Shown: positions 41,295 to 51,408, counted from the stretch's first letter. The stretch: DNA of 64,000 nucleotides from Flavobacterium sp. 1 (GCF_002797935.1 NZ_PGER01000001.1:3720001-3784000); one strand, 5' to 3'. Numbers and translations: made by a program. Notes: generated by a model from the sequence alone, not told the origin.

Positions 41295-42995
41295 ATGAAG
41301 TCCAGTTATAATCTATTTTTATTTGTATTATTGTTGTTTTCTGGATGCAAATCTGCAAAACAACCGATTTTAATTTCTGATATTTCACAAAATTCAAAAA
41401 AAATATTACAATATTGGTATCAAAAAGATTATGACCAAGATGGAAATCCTGGTATTTCTTTAGACAAATGGTATGCCCAAAATAAAAACAAACCCAAAAG
41501 CAAAAATATTACAGTTGCGGTAATTGACACTCAAATTGATAAAAACCATGAAGATTTAAAAGACAACATCTGGATCAATCCAAAAGAAATTGTTAATAAC
41601 GGCATCGATGACGACCATAATGGTTACATTGATGATATAAATGGATGGAATTTTACAGGAACCAAAAATGGAGGTTATATAGTATGGGGAAATTTTGAAT
41701 ATGTTCGCTTTGTGAGAATGTGGAATCCATTATTTAAAAACAAAATTGAAAATGAAATTCCAGTTAAAGACTTACCAAACTATAAAGAATACTTAAGAGC
41801 AGAAAAAATACTGAAAGAAAAAACTATTTACTACAAAAATTTACTTAAAATCACAAAACATTGCATGGTCACTTATTCGTTGGCAAAAGATAGTTTAAAA
41901 CATTATTTTCCAAAAGAAGACTATACTTATCAGGAATTGGATAGCATGTATAAAAAACACAAGATAAACAACAAAACATTCGGTCAAAGGAGCGATGATA
42001 AGGATACAGATTTTGGCACACTAATAGACGGCATGATGGTTAATTTTGAAGTTAATCAAAAAGACTTCAAACAGATTAATGAAAACGCCACACAGTCAGA
42101 TTCTGTCGTCAATAAAAATCTTAACCTGAATTATAATGAACGTATTTCTATAGGAGACAATCCTGACTTTCTTGAAAAGGGTTATGGCACAAACAATATT
42201 AGCATAAACAAAGAAGGGTATAGAAATATACAAAATCATAGTACTGAAGTCTCAGGTATTATAGCAGCCAACAGAAACAATAATATTGGCATAAAAGGAA
42301 TTGCTGAAAATGCAAAAATAATGCCTTTGTGTATTTCCTTTTCTGGTGATGAGCACGATAAAGATATTACTATGGCGATACGTTATGCGGTGGATAATGG
42401 GGCCAAAATAATCAATATGTCTTTTGGGAAAGAATTCTCATTGCACAAAGAATGGGTATTCGAAGCTTTTAAGTACGCTGAAGAGCACAATGTTCTACTG
42501 GTTCATTGCGCTGGAAATAATGGATTTAATGTTGATGAAAATCCGTATTACCCGAGTGATAATAGTTTTAATGGAACTAAAGAAGTATGCAATAATTTCA
42601 TCAATGTAGGATCCATTTCTTCTAGACTAGACAGTACATTTGTATCCACTTTTTCTAATTATGGAAAGCAAAACGTAGATTTATTTGCCCCTGGCGAAGA
42701 AATCTATACTACTTCCACAGGAAACAACACCTATGTCTCAGATTCAGGAACCTCGCTTGCAGGCCCAATGGTTTCCGGAACCGCTGCATTAATCTGGTCG
42801 TACTATCCAAACCTTACAGCAACTGAAGTCAAACAGATCATTCTGGATTCGGGTACTGCTTATGATTTAGAAGTTATTGTTCCTGACACAACTGACAAAA
42901 AAGTCCCATTCTCGGAATTATCCAAATCAGGAAAAGTTTTAAATGTATATAATGCCATGCAAATGGCTGAGAAAGTGAGTAAACATAAATCTTAA
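41295..42995 (+). CDS. Lipoprotein subtilisin-like (S8) protease 1 (566 aa)
   Basis: A lipoprotein signal ends at Cys18 (LLFSGC). The catalytic triad is Asp78 in VAVIDTQIDKNHEDL, His315 in NHSTEVSG and Ser487 in SGTSLAGPM, with oxyanion Asn408 in HCAGNNG. About 235 residues separate Asp from His, far more than the usual 30-40, so there is a large family-specific insertion (residues about 125-310). It shares one base with the next gene (TAATG). In lanthipeptide clusters S8 enzymes (LanP) remove leaders; here a membrane-tethered enzyme would act outside the cytosol. Confidence 0.9.
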   Translation: MKSSYNLFLFVLLLFSGCKSAKQPILISDISQNSKKILQYWYQKDYDQDGNPGISLDKWYAQNKNKPKSKNITVAVIDTQIDKNHEDLKDNIWINPKEIVNNGIDDDHNGYIDDINGWNFTGTKNGGYIVWGNFEYVRFVRMWNPLFKNKIENEIPVKDLPNYKEYLRAEKILKEKTIYYKNLLKITKHCMVTYSLAKDSLKHYFPKEDYTYQELDSMYKKHKINNKTFGQRSDDKDTDFGTLIDGMMVNFEVNQKDFKQINENATQSDSVVNKNLNLNYNERISIGDNPDFLEKGYGTNNISINKEGYRNIQNHSTEVSGIIAANRNNNIGIKGIAENAKIMPLCISFSGDEHDKDITMAIRYAVDNGAKIINMSFGKEFSLHKEWVFEAFKYAEEHNVLLVHCAGNNGFNVDENPYYPSDNSFNGTKEVCNNFINVGSISSRLDSTFVSTFSNYGKQNVDLFAPGEEIYTTSTGNNTYVSDSGTSLAGPMVSGTAALIWSYYPNLTATEVKQIILDSGTAYDLEVIVPDTTDKKVPFSELSKSGKVLNVYNAMQMAEKVSKHKS

Positions 42996-44701
42996 TGAAA
43001 TCTATTTATACTTTTCTTTTCTTTTTAATTTTTTTCATAAGTTGCAAAACAACAATAGATCCTACATCTATTCCTTTGAAGTCTACCTTTACAAAGGAGC
43101 TTAATCCTTTGAACATGCAAACATGGCATCAAAAAGACTACCAGCAAGATACTATCCCAGGAATTTCTCTGGATAAATGGTATAGTCTAAACAAAAAGAA
43201 ACCCAAAAGTAAAAGCATCATTGTTGCAGTAATCGACACTCAAATCGATTTGAATCACGAAGATTTACAAGGCCAAATATGGACAAACCCCAATGAAATT
43301 CCAAACAATGGTATTGATGATGACAAAAACGGCTATATAGACGACATCAATGGCTGGAGTTTTACAGGAACAAAAAGTGGTGGCTATGTTGTATGGAATA
43401 GATATGAATACGTGCGAATCGTAAAAGATTGGGAATCATTATTTAAGAATAAAACAGAATCTCAGATCGGCACTCAAGACTTGTATAAATATAAAGAATA
43501 CCAAAGGGCATTAAAAACACTGGAAGAAAAAGACAAGTATTATCAAAATTGGTTAAAATCCTTAAAGCACAGTGTAGCCATCTATCCCTTGGTAAAAGAT
43601 ACCTTAAAACATTTTTTTCCTAAAGAAGATTATACCTATGAACAACTGGATAGTATGTATAAAAAATATAAAATAAATGATAAAAGGTACAGACAGAGAC
43701 GTGATGACAATGATAAAGATCTTGGAGCATTAATCGATTATATGATGGGTAATCTTGAAGTTAATGAAAAAACTTTAGAGGATATAAAAGACAAAGAAAT
43801 TCAACTAGACTCTGTTGTCAATAAAAATTTGAATTTAAATTATAACGAACGACTCTCTATTGGTGATAATCCAACAATCCTAGAAAAAGGATATGGTAAT
43901 AACAAAGTTAGCAATACGATAAAAGGTGTAAGAACTATTCAAGATCATAACACAATGGTATCTGGTATTATTGCTGCGAACAGGAATAATAGCAAAGGAA
44001 TAAAAGGGATTGCACAGAATGTAAAAGTCATGCCCTTGAACATTTCTCCATCGGGAGACGAACATGACAAAGACATCACTATGGCGATTCGCTATGCTGT
44101 GGATAATGGTGCAAAAATAATCAATATGTCCTTTGGTAAAGAATTCACAATGCACAAAGAATGGGTTTATGAGGCTTTTAAATATGCTGAAAAACACAAT
44201 GTACTACTCGTTCACAGTGCAGGAAATGATAGTCAAAGTGTAGATGAAAACCCCTCTTATCCTAGTGATATTAGCTATGATGGTTCTAAAGAAATGTGTA
44301 ACAATTTCATCAATGTAGGTTCTATAACCCACAAACTAAGCAGTACATTTGTGTCAGATTTTACTAATTATGGAAAGCAAAATGTAGATTTATTTGCCCC
44401 TGGAGATAAAATTTACACCACAGGAGCAGGCAATATTTATAAAACGGAGTCTGGCACTTCACTTGCGGCTCCAATGGTTTCTGGAACCGCTGCATTAATC
44501 TGGTCGTACTATCCAAACCTTACAGCGACTGAAGTCAAACAAATCATTCTGGATTCGGGTACTGCTTATGATTTAGAAGTTCTAGTTCCGGGGATAAAAG
44601 ACAAAAAAGTTCCTTTCTCGGAATTATCCAAATCCGGAAAAGTATTAAATGTATATAATGCTATGCAAATGGCTGAGAAAGTGAGTAAACATAAAAAGTA
44701 A
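42995..44701 (+). CDS. Lipoprotein subtilisin-like (S8) protease 2 (568 aa)
   Basis: This paralogue has a lipobox (FISC, Cys17) and the same architecture: Asp81 in VAVIDTQIDLNHEDL, His near 318 in DHNTMVSG, Ser near 489 in SGTSLAAPM, and the same long insertion. The final 100 residues are almost identical to protease 1, while the middle is more diverged. It overlaps the preceding and following genes by one base each, so the four genes are translated as a tight unit. Either both enzymes cut the product or one protects or matures the other. Confidence 0.9.
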   Translation: MKSIYTFLFFLIFFISCKTTIDPTSIPLKSTFTKELNPLNMQTWHQKDYQQDTIPGISLDKWYSLNKKKPKSKSIIVAVIDTQIDLNHEDLQGQIWTNPNEIPNNGIDDDKNGYIDDINGWSFTGTKSGGYVVWNRYEYVRIVKDWESLFKNKTESQIGTQDLYKYKEYQRALKTLEEKDKYYQNWLKSLKHSVAIYPLVKDTLKHFFPKEDYTYEQLDSMYKKYKINDKRYRQRRDDNDKDLGALIDYMMGNLEVNEKTLEDIKDKEIQLDSVVNKNLNLNYNERLSIGDNPTILEKGYGNNKVSNTIKGVRTIQDHNTMVSGIIAANRNNSKGIKGIAQNVKVMPLNISPSGDEHDKDITMAIRYAVDNGAKIINMSFGKEFTMHKEWVYEAFKYAEKHNVLLVHSAGNDSQSVDENPSYPSDISYDGSKEMCNNFINVGSITHKLSSTFVSDFTNYGKQNVDLFAPGDKIYTTGAGNIYKTESGTSLAAPMVSGTAALIWSYYPNLTATEVKQIILDSGTAYDLEVLVPGIKDKKVPFSELSKSGKVLNVYNAMQMAEKVSKHKK

Positions 44702-46911
44702 TGAACAAATACAAAGTTCTGCCTTTCCAACACTATGTTTTAAGAACTCCATTATTTCCAATTTCTTTCTACAGCAATTTAGCAGCCAATTATTCATTCG
44801 AAAACCTTTTGCTACAGTTAGAAAATGACTATGTTCGAGAAGCTATTCACTTAGCTTCTCCTGAACTGCTCTCAGCTTTAGGCAAATGTAAATCAAACCC
44901 ATCAACCGTATCTGATAAAAAAAAGCTAGCTTTAGAACTCAGCTTTCTTAAATATTTATCCAGAATGTCTGCTCGCTGTACTCCTTTCGGAATATTTGCA
45001 GGTTGTACAGTGGGAAAAATAACTCCAGAGACAAACATTACACTTGAATCTCAAGAAAACCACTCTCGGCATACACAATTTGACATGCAGTTTTGGGTAG
45101 CCTTATTGCAAGACTTTTCGAGACGAAAAGAGGTCATCCCACATTTAAAATATTATCCTAATACTTCAATTTATGAATTAGGTAACTTTTATCGATTTGT
45201 AGAATACAAATACATAAAAACAAAAAGAGAACACCATATTTCGGCAATACGTAAATCCGATTTACTAGCTCTTTTATTGGCCAAAACCAAATCAGGCATA
45301 ACTGTTCCTGAAATGATTTGTTTATTAGCTGATGATGGTTCCGAAACTGAAGAAGCATTAGAATATATCAATCAACTCATCGATTTTCAATTTCTAGTAA
45401 GCGAATTGGATGCAACGGTAACAGGAGATGACGATTGGGGCAGCGTTTTTACTATTCTGAATAAAATTCCAGCTTTAAAAGAGGAATGCGAACTTTTGCA
45501 AAAAATAAAAGAACAGTTTTCAGCATTAGACGCAAGTCTAAATCCTTTCGAAAATAAGTACGAGAAAATAAAAACTGAAATTCAAAAATTAGGTATTGAA
45601 TATGACAACAAATATCTTTTTCAAACAGATTTAAACACAACTGATTTTGTAAATACATTAAGCGACAACGTATCTAGAAAAGTACTTCAAGCCATTCGAT
45701 TTTTAAATGGAATTCAGAAACAAAAAGAATCTGTGAATCAAATCCATTTCATTAAGGCATTTACCAAAAGATATGAATCAAGAGAAATGCCTTTGACCAC
45801 AGTCTTAGACACGGAGACTGGTATTGGCTATCTTCAAAATCAAGAGATGAACGACACTCATGATCTTTTAGAACAATTCTCATTTGCAACTAAAATTTCA
45901 GACGAAAAAAATCAAAATTGGACTGATTTTGACTTTATTTTGGAAACAAAACTGCAGGAATCTCTTTTAAAAAAAGAAAACATCATAACCCTCTCTGAAA
46001 AAGATTTTCCTGAATTTGACCATAATTGGAATAATGCTCCTGCAACCTTTTCGGTCATGATAGAATGTTTAAGAAAGGATGAACGTGAAATTATTGCAAT
46101 AGAGTCTTCGGGCAGTATAAGTGCCGCAAAATTACTTGCCCGTTTTTGTAATGGCAATAAAGCAATTCACAACTTAAGTTCAGAAATCATACAAAAGGAA
46201 ACGATCTATCATAAAGATAAAATTCTAGCCGAAATCGTTCATATTCCAGAATCGAGAACTGGAAATATTTTAAGAAGACCCGTTTTAAGAGAATTTGAAA
46301 TTCCTTATTTATCAAATTCAGGAGTACCCGCAGAATATCAAATTGGGCTGGATGATTTAATGGTCTCCATTAAAAATGACACTATTGTATTACGTTCTAA
46401 AAAACACAATAAAGAAATCATTCCATGCTTGTCAAACGCACATAATTATTCCAATAAATCATTGCCCATTTATCACTTTTTGGCTGATTTACAGTCCCAA
46501 AATGTAAAACCAATTTATAGTTTCTCATGGGGAGTCTTAGAAAGCCATTATAACTATTTCCCAAGGGTCGTATACAGAGATATCATTCTTAGCAAAGCAA
46601 GATGGAGCGTAACCAAAAAAGAAATGGAATCTTTTTATAAACAAAACAGCTCTTCTCTAGTGGAAATCTTTACAATTTGGCGAACTATGCGTAACATTCC
46701 CCAATATGTAAATTGGATACATTTTGACAATACTCTTTTAATCGATTTTAAGAATGAAATTGGAATTCAGCTATTCTTAAAATCAATACAAAGTCAAAAT
46801 ATAATCGACTTAGAAGAATTTTTATTTACAGAAGAATCAGTTGTTAAAGATAAAAACGGAGAAAACTTCGCCAATCAAATTATACTTTCATTTTATAAAG
46901 AACAAACTTAG
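44701..46911 (+). CDS. LanB-type dehydratase, glutamylation half (736 aa)
   Basis: LanB enzymes activate Ser/Thr of a precursor using glutamyl-tRNA and then eliminate glutamate. This protein is the N-terminal (glutamylation) part: it starts with the family pattern FQHYVLRTPLFPISFY and has the YLSRMSARCTPFGIFAG motif with Arg92 and TPFG at 94-97. EIPYLSNSGVPAEYQIGLDDLMVSI and PIYHFLADLQSQNVKPIYSF occur later. The elimination part is missing here and is encoded by the next gene (4-bp gap). Split LanB proteins are known from thiopeptide and some lanthipeptide systems. Confidence 0.9.
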   Translation: MNKYKVLPFQHYVLRTPLFPISFYSNLAANYSFENLLLQLENDYVREAIHLASPELLSALGKCKSNPSTVSDKKKLALELSFLKYLSRMSARCTPFGIFAGCTVGKITPETNITLESQENHSRHTQFDMQFWVALLQDFSRRKEVIPHLKYYPNTSIYELGNFYRFVEYKYIKTKREHHISAIRKSDLLALLLAKTKSGITVPEMICLLADDGSETEEALEYINQLIDFQFLVSELDATVTGDDDWGSVFTILNKIPALKEECELLQKIKEQFSALDASLNPFENKYEKIKTEIQKLGIEYDNKYLFQTDLNTTDFVNTLSDNVSRKVLQAIRFLNGIQKQKESVNQIHFIKAFTKRYESREMPLTTVLDTETGIGYLQNQEMNDTHDLLEQFSFATKISDEKNQNWTDFDFILETKLQESLLKKENIITLSEKDFPEFDHNWNNAPATFSVMIECLRKDEREIIAIESSGSISAAKLLARFCNGNKAIHNLSSEIIQKETIYHKDKILAEIVHIPESRTGNILRRPVLREFEIPYLSNSGVPAEYQIGLDDLMVSIKNDTIVLRSKKHNKEIIPCLSNAHNYSNKSLPIYHFLADLQSQNVKPIYSFSWGVLESHYNYFPRVVYRDIILSKARWSVTKKEMESFYKQNSSSLVEIFTIWRTMRNIPQYVNWIHFDNTLLIDFKNEIGIQLFLKSIQSQNIIDLEEFLFTEESVVKDKNGENFANQIILSFYKEQT

Positions 46912-46914
46912 AAT

Positions 46915-47772
46915 ATGAAGAGAGATTTTTGCTTAGGAAGCGAATGGTTATACTATAAAATCTATACTGGCGTTAAAACTGCCGATATCATTTTACTTGA
47001 AAAACTAAATCCAGTAATACAAGAATTAAGAGACGAAAATAAAATCCAAAAATGGTTTTTCATTAGATACAAAGACCCTGAGGAGCATCTTAGAATTCGA
47101 ATTTATTGTGCAAATTCAGAAAACACATCCCTTATTATTGCGCAATTGTACCCTGTTTTAAACACATTACTCCAAGATAATATTGTTTGGAAAGTTCAAA
47201 CAGATACTTATCAAAGAGAAATGGAACGATATGGAAAAAACACTATTGAAGATTCCGAAACTTTATTCTGGCAGGATAGCGAAATGATATTAAATTATCT
47301 ATCTCTAAAATTAAATTTTACAAAAAATAAGATGGAATTAATTTTTAGTTTTCTTTCGATTGACAGTTTTTTAAATTCATTTTCGTTAAGTAATATTCAG
47401 AAATTGACTTTAATGGATGAATTACAAGCTTCTTTCAAAAAGGAATTTGATGCAGATAAAACTCTTAAAAAAGAAATGGCTAACCATTATAAAGAATTGT
47501 CTCAGGAAGTACAGTTTTTCTTGTCGGGAACAGCTTTAAATGATTTTCCTAAAATTTATGTAGCGATACAAGAAAAACAAAATCAAACTAATAAAACAAT
47601 CTTGTTAATAAAAGATAAATTAACAATTCCATTATCTGATTTTCTAATGAGTCATATTCACATGATGATGAATCGTCAATACACATCAAAACAAAGAATG
47701 TATGAGTTATTAATCTATGATCATTTATTCAGATACTACAAAAGCATTGAGCACTTTAAAACCAATAAATAA
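46915..47772 (+). CDS. LanB-type elimination domain protein (285 aa)
   Basis: The protein matches the C-terminal domain of LanB, also found as stand-alone thiopeptide-type biosynthesis protein. It opens EWLYYKIYTGVKTADIILLEKLNPVI and has KWFFIRYKDPEEHLRIRIYC (about residues 44-63), then YQREMERYGKNTIEDSETLFWQDS, which is the conserved Glu/Arg-containing elimination segment. The C-terminus has SHIHMMMNRQ. It would remove glutamate to give dehydrobutyrine from the precursor's Thr. No LanC cyclase gene is next to it. The gene ends 2 bases before a hairpin terminator. Confidence 0.88.
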   Translation: MKRDFCLGSEWLYYKIYTGVKTADIILLEKLNPVIQELRDENKIQKWFFIRYKDPEEHLRIRIYCANSENTSLIIAQLYPVLNTLLQDNIVWKVQTDTYQREMERYGKNTIEDSETLFWQDSEMILNYLSLKLNFTKNKMELIFSFLSIDSFLNSFSLSNIQKLTLMDELQASFKKEFDADKTLKKEMANHYKELSQEVQFFLSGTALNDFPKIYVAIQEKQNQTNKTILLIKDKLTIPLSDFLMSHIHMMMNRQYTSKQRMYELLIYDHLFRYYKSIEHFKTNK

Positions 47773-47774
47773 TT

Positions 47775-47805
47775 AAGGAGAAAATCGTTTTTATTTTCTC
47801 CTTTT
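47775..47805 (+). terminator. Terminator of the RiPP operon
   Basis: AAGGAGAAAAT (47775-47785) pairs with ATTTTCTCCTT (47793-47803) with a T-rich flank, right after the elimination-domain stop. It can also serve the convergent minus-strand gene. Confidence 0.8.
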
Positions 47806-47824
47806 CTAAAATAAGCCATAAATA

Positions 47825-48097
47825 CTATTCCGCAGTAACTGGATCAATTATTTCAGAAACTAGGCTGATTTTATTAGCGGGAAACCCACCTTGACTTGCA
47901 TGTTCCCGAATCATTTCTTCATTTGGGGCAATGTAAACACAATAAATCTTATCATCAGTCACATAACTGTGTTTCCATTGTATTTCCGGTCCCATTTTTC
48001 TTAAGACATCGCAAGACGCATTCGAAATCTCCTTTAATTGTTCTGGTGTCAAATTCCCTGCGTTAGGAATTTCTCTTTCAATAACATACTTTGGCAT
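47825..48097 (-). CDS. DUF4242 protein (90 aa)
   Basis: The protein has the DUF4242 pattern: MPKYVIEREIPNAGNLTPEQL, then MGPEIQWKHSYVTDDKIYCVYIAPNEEMIREHASQGGFP. Members are small ferredoxin-like folds; one from Streptomyces (SCO4226) was described as a nickel-binding protein, with His and Cys in similar places. It stands alone on the minus strand, convergent to the RiPP operon. It belongs to core genome rather than to the peptide locus. Confidence 0.75.
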   Translation of the reverse strand: MPKYVIEREIPNAGNLTPEQLKEISNASCDVLRKMGPEIQWKHSYVTDDKIYCVYIAPNEEMIREHASQGGFPANKISLVSEIIDPVTAE

Positions 48098-48465
48098 ACT
48101 AATTAGATTAAAAAAGTTAGAATAAAATAATTATAGAAAACCTCTTTTGGTTTTGCTTTGACCATTAATTAAAGAAATTAAGAAAGATTCATGCAGAAAG
48201 GGGCAGTTATACGATTATATTTCAAATGCATAAAAAGTGAAACGCATTGAAACAATCAAAATCGGCTAATACAGTAACCCATAAAAGCCGATTTCTTAAC
48301 AAACACAAACTTTATAATTTAGAGTTCTGACAAATAGATATTTAAACTAACTGATTCTCTATTTCACCCCTAAACCATGCGCCATATTTGTTTAATAAAG
48401 ATACAATAAATTCAGTTAAACATGTTTTGCCTTAACAAAGTTATAACATTGAAAATCAGAATAAA
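48098..48465. other. Intergenic, no gene supported
   Basis: About 370 bases upstream of the DUF4242 gene and downstream of the MORN-repeat gene. A short pair AATCGGCT/AGCCGATT (near 48262-48295) could form a weak hairpin. No ORF, tRNA or promoter was recognised. Confidence 0.35.
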
Positions 48466-48499
48466 AAAAGGAGAAAATCAACAAAGACTTTCTCCTTTT
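48466..48499 (-). terminator. Terminator of the MORN-repeat gene
   Basis: AAAAGGAGAAA (48466-48476) and TTTCTCCTTTT (48489-48499) pair perfectly; the hairpin lies 23 bases after the stop codon at 48522 on the minus strand. Confidence 0.8.
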
Positions 48500-48521
48500 C
48501 TTAAATTAACTATGTATTATG

Positions 48522-48884
48522 CTATTCGTTTGAAGTTGCAAAAGCATCTTGTCTCCAATTTTTAACTTTTTCAATCTTATTATTAGAAAAATCTACTTCA
48601 CAAAGACTATTTTTTCCGGTTTTTTGTGACCAAAAAAACCATTTTCCTGTTTTTACTCCAGCAACATATTCACCTGAGGCAATTTTATCTCCAGCTTCGT
48701 TATAAGAAACCCAAATTCCTTCTAATTTTCCGTTTTCAAAATATCCTTCCTGTTGCACTTGCCCATTTTCATAAAAATAAGTCGCTTTTAATTTTTTACC
48801 AAAAGGCTCCAAAACCGGTTTCGCATCTTGGGCAAAAATTGCTCCTGAAAATAATACCGCGGCCAAAATCATAATCTTTTTCAT
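48522..48884 (-). CDS. Secreted MORN-repeat (YwqK-like) protein (120 aa)
   Basis: I use the ATG at 48884 (MKKIMILAAVLFSGAIFAQ), which gives a signal peptide; a frame starting 81 bases upstream would hide it. The mature part has MORN-like repeats: KATYFYENGQVQQEGYFENGKLEGIW and GDKIASGEYVAGVKTGKWFFW. Proteins with this repeat are often labelled toxin-antitoxin system YwqK family antitoxins, but that name is not evidence of function here. It is monocistronic and ends at a hairpin. Confidence 0.8.
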   Translation of the reverse strand: MKKIMILAAVLFSGAIFAQDAKPVLEPFGKKLKATYFYENGQVQQEGYFENGKLEGIWVSYNEAGDKIASGEYVAGVKTGKWFFWSQKTGKNSLCEVDFSNNKIEKVKNWRQDAFATSNE

Positions 48885-49134
48885 ATCGTTAGTTTTTAAT
48901 TGTTTGTATCTTACTGTATCAAAATTAGGAACAAATTTTACATTAAAAAAACTTTTACTTAACAATTTAGTAACATAGACAAAAGCTTAACATTGGAAAT
49001 CAAAAAGAAAGAAATACACTGCAAAATAATCACAAAACTTACTGTTCTTTAAAATTAAAAGCCTATTTGAAGAAATTAAAAAAGTAATAAATGTAAAAAA
49101 TAAACTTTGACAATCTAATATTGAGAATTAGTCC

Positions 49135-49142
49135 TAAATTTG
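49135..49142 (+). promoter_or_regulatory. -7 element upstream of aspS
   Basis: TAAATTTG fits TAnnTTTG and lies 36 bases before the ATG. The nearest TTTG upstream (49106-49109) is 25 bases away, longer than the usual 19-20. Confidence 0.5.
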
Positions 49143-49178
49143 CAGTCGCGCTAAAAAGCAAAAACTAAAATTTATATC

Positions 49179-50933
49179 ATGTACAGAAGTCATAATTGCG
49201 GCGAATTAAATGCCTCACATATCAATACAGAAGTTACGCTTGCCGGTTGGGTTCAAAAATCTAGAGATAAAGGATTTATGAATTGGGTTGATTTACGCGA
49301 CCGTTACGGAATTACTCAATTGATTTTTGACGAAAGCCGTTCTATAAAAGAAGTTTTTGAAACTGCCAAAACATTGGGACGCGAATATGTGATTCAGGTA
49401 AAAGGAACTGTTATTGAGCGTGAAGCCAAAAACAAAAACATTCCAACTGGTGAAATTGAAATATTAGTTACCGAACTTAATATATTAAACGCCGCTTTAA
49501 CCCCTCCGTTTACTATTGAAGATGAAACTGACGGCGGTGAAGACATCCGAATGAAATACCGTTACTTGGACATTCGTAGAAATCCAGTAAAAAACAGTTT
49601 GCTTTTCCGCCACAAGGTAGCAATGGAAGTGCGTAAATACCTTTCGGATCTTGATTTCTGCGAAGTGGAAACTCCATACTTAATCAAATCAACTCCAGAA
49701 GGAGCAAGAGATTTTGTCGTTCCTTCCCGTATGAACGAAGGACAGTTTTATGCTTTACCGCAATCACCGCAAACTTTCAAACAATTATTGATGGTGGGCG
49801 GAATGGATAAATATTTTCAGATTGTAAAATGTTTCCGTGACGAGGATTTGCGTGCAGACCGTCAGCCAGAGTTTACGCAAATTGACTGCGAAATGGCTTT
49901 TGTGGAGCAAGAAGACATTTTGAATGTTTTTGAAGGTTTGACCCGTCATTTATTAAAAGAAATAAAAGGTGTAGATGTAGATAAATTCCCGAGAATTACC
50001 TACGATTACGCTATGAAAACCTACGGAAATGACAAACCGGACATTCGTTTCGGAATGAAATTTGGTGAATTAAATGAATTTGCACAGCACAAAGATTTCC
50101 CAGTTTTCAATACTGCCGAATTAGTTGTGGGAATAGCAGTTCCTGAAGCGGGAAATTATACCCGTAAGGAAATTGATGCTTTAATTGACTGGGTAAAACG
50201 TCCGCAAGTTGGCGCTAGCGGAATGGTTTATGTAAAATGTAACGAAGACGGCACTTTCAAATCATCAGTAGATAAGTTCTACGATCAGGAAGATTTAACC
50301 AATTGGGCAAAAACTACTGGAGCAAAACCGGGAGATATGATTTTTGTTCTTTCTGGATCTGCCGATAAAACAAGAGCACAATTAAGCGCACTACGTATGG
50401 AATTAGCTACTCGTTTGGGGTTAAGAAATCCAGCTGAATTTGCGCCTCTTTGGGTTATTGATTTTCCATTATTGGAATTTGATGAAGAAAGTGGACGTTA
50501 TCATGCAATGCACCATCCATTTACATCTCCAAAACCGGAAGACATGCACTTATTAGAAACCAATCCCGGAAAAGTTCGTGCCAATGCCTACGATATGGTT
50601 TTAAACGGAAATGAAATTGGCGGTGGATCAATCCGTATTCATGATAAAGCGACACAACAGTTAATGTTTAAATATTTAGGTTTTACAGAAGAAGAAGCCA
50701 AAGCACAATTTGGATTCTTAATGGATGCCTTTCAATTTGGAGCACCTCCTCACGGTGGTTTGGCTTTTGGATTGGATCGTTTGGTTGCTATTTTAGGGGG
50801 GCAGGAAACAATTCGTGATTTTATTGCTTTTCCAAAAAACAACTCTGGGAGAGATGTAATGATTGATGCTCCATCTGTTATAGATGAATCTCAATTAAAG
50901 GAATTACATATTAAATTAGATTCAAACAATTAG
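49179..50933 (+). CDS. aspS: Aspartyl-tRNA synthetase (584 aa)
   Basis: Class IIb synthetase that charges tRNA-Asp. The N-terminal OB-fold anticodon-binding domain includes [32 protein letters not shown]. Motif 2 is [21 protein letters not shown], with the Arg that contacts ATP. The large bacterial GAD insertion (about residues 290-420) follows. Motif 3 is [14 protein letters not shown] near the C-terminus. Length is typical of bacterial AspRS. The Bacteroidota also use AspRS for tRNA-Asn in some lineages; this cannot be judged here. Monocistronic. Confidence 0.97.
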   Translation: MYRSHNCGELNASHINTEVTLAGWVQKSRDKGFMNWVDLRDRYGITQLIFDESRSIKEVFETAKTLGREYVIQVKGTVIEREAKNKNIPTGEIEILVTELNILNAALTPPFTIEDETDGGEDIRMKYRYLDIRRNPVKNSLLFRHKVAMEVRKYLSDLDFCEVETPYLIKSTPEGARDFVVPSRMNEGQFYALPQSPQTFKQLLMVGGMDKYFQIVKCFRDEDLRADRQPEFTQIDCEMAFVEQEDILNVFEGLTRHLLKEIKGVDVDKFPRITYDYAMKTYGNDKPDIRFGMKFGELNEFAQHKDFPVFNTAELVVGIAVPEAGNYTRKEIDALIDWVKRPQVGASGMVYVKCNEDGTFKSSVDKFYDQEDLTNWAKTTGAKPGDMIFVLSGSADKTRAQLSALRMELATRLGLRNPAEFAPLWVIDFPLLEFDEESGRYHAMHHPFTSPKPEDMHLLETNPGKVRANAYDMVLNGNEIGGGSIRIHDKATQQLMFKYLGFTEEEAKAQFGFLMDAFQFGAPPHGGLAFGLDRLVAILGGQETIRDFIAFPKNNSGRDVMIDAPSVIDESQLKELHIKLDSNN

Positions 50934-51005
50934 GTAAAAACACTTGAATATCAATAATTTTAGAAAAAAAAAATAGCATAATGATTTTCGTATTATATTA
51001 AAGGT

Positions 51006-51013
51006 TACATTTG
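51006..51013 (+). promoter_or_regulatory. -7 element of the cold-shock gene
   Basis: TACATTTG fits TAnnTTTG; it lies 29 bases before the ATG of the cold-shock protein. No convincing -33 TTG. Confidence 0.5.
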
Positions 51014-51042
51014 TGATATTATAAATTATTATTACTATTACA

Positions 51043-51237
51043 ATGCGTACAGGTACAGTTAAATTTTTCAATGAATCTAAAGGTTACGGATTCATTACAG
51101 ACGAAGAAACAGGAAAAGACATTTTTGTTCATGCTTCAGGCATCAACGCGGAAGAATTACGCGAAGGTGACAGAGTTAGCTATGAAGAAGAAGAAGGAAG
51201 AAAAGGTAAAGTTGCTGCTAAAGTAGCAGTACTTTAA
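51043..51237 (+). CDS. Cold-shock domain protein (64 aa)
   Basis: The protein is a single cold-shock domain that binds single-stranded RNA or DNA. RNP1 is GYGFIT and RNP2 is DIFVHAS; the start GTVKFFNESKG is typical. It has the short length of bacterial CspA-type proteins. It is monocistronic with a consensus -7 element and a strong terminator, so it is probably highly expressed. The specific paralogue (CspA, CspC or other) cannot be told. Confidence 0.95.
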   Translation: MRTGTVKFFNESKGYGFITDEETGKDIFVHASGINAEELREGDRVSYEEEEGRKGKVAAKVAVL

Positions 51238-51276
51238 GCATAAAAATCGCTTACTGTTTTATTGCAAAAAACGTCT

Positions 51277-51311
51277 AAAAAACGTTCCGATACATCGGAA
51301 CGTTTTTTTTT
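51277..51311 (+). terminator. Terminator of the cold-shock gene
   Basis: AACGTTCCGA (51281-51290) pairs with TCGGAACGTT (51295-51304) with a 4-base loop, followed by a T run. Confidence 0.92.
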
Positions 51312-51408
51312 GTGCCATGCTAAAAAACCAGCACCAATAACCTTATTTATAATGAATAAAAATTATGATTGTATTAAGTTAATGTTTCCACTAAATCCGT
51401 TACAAAAC

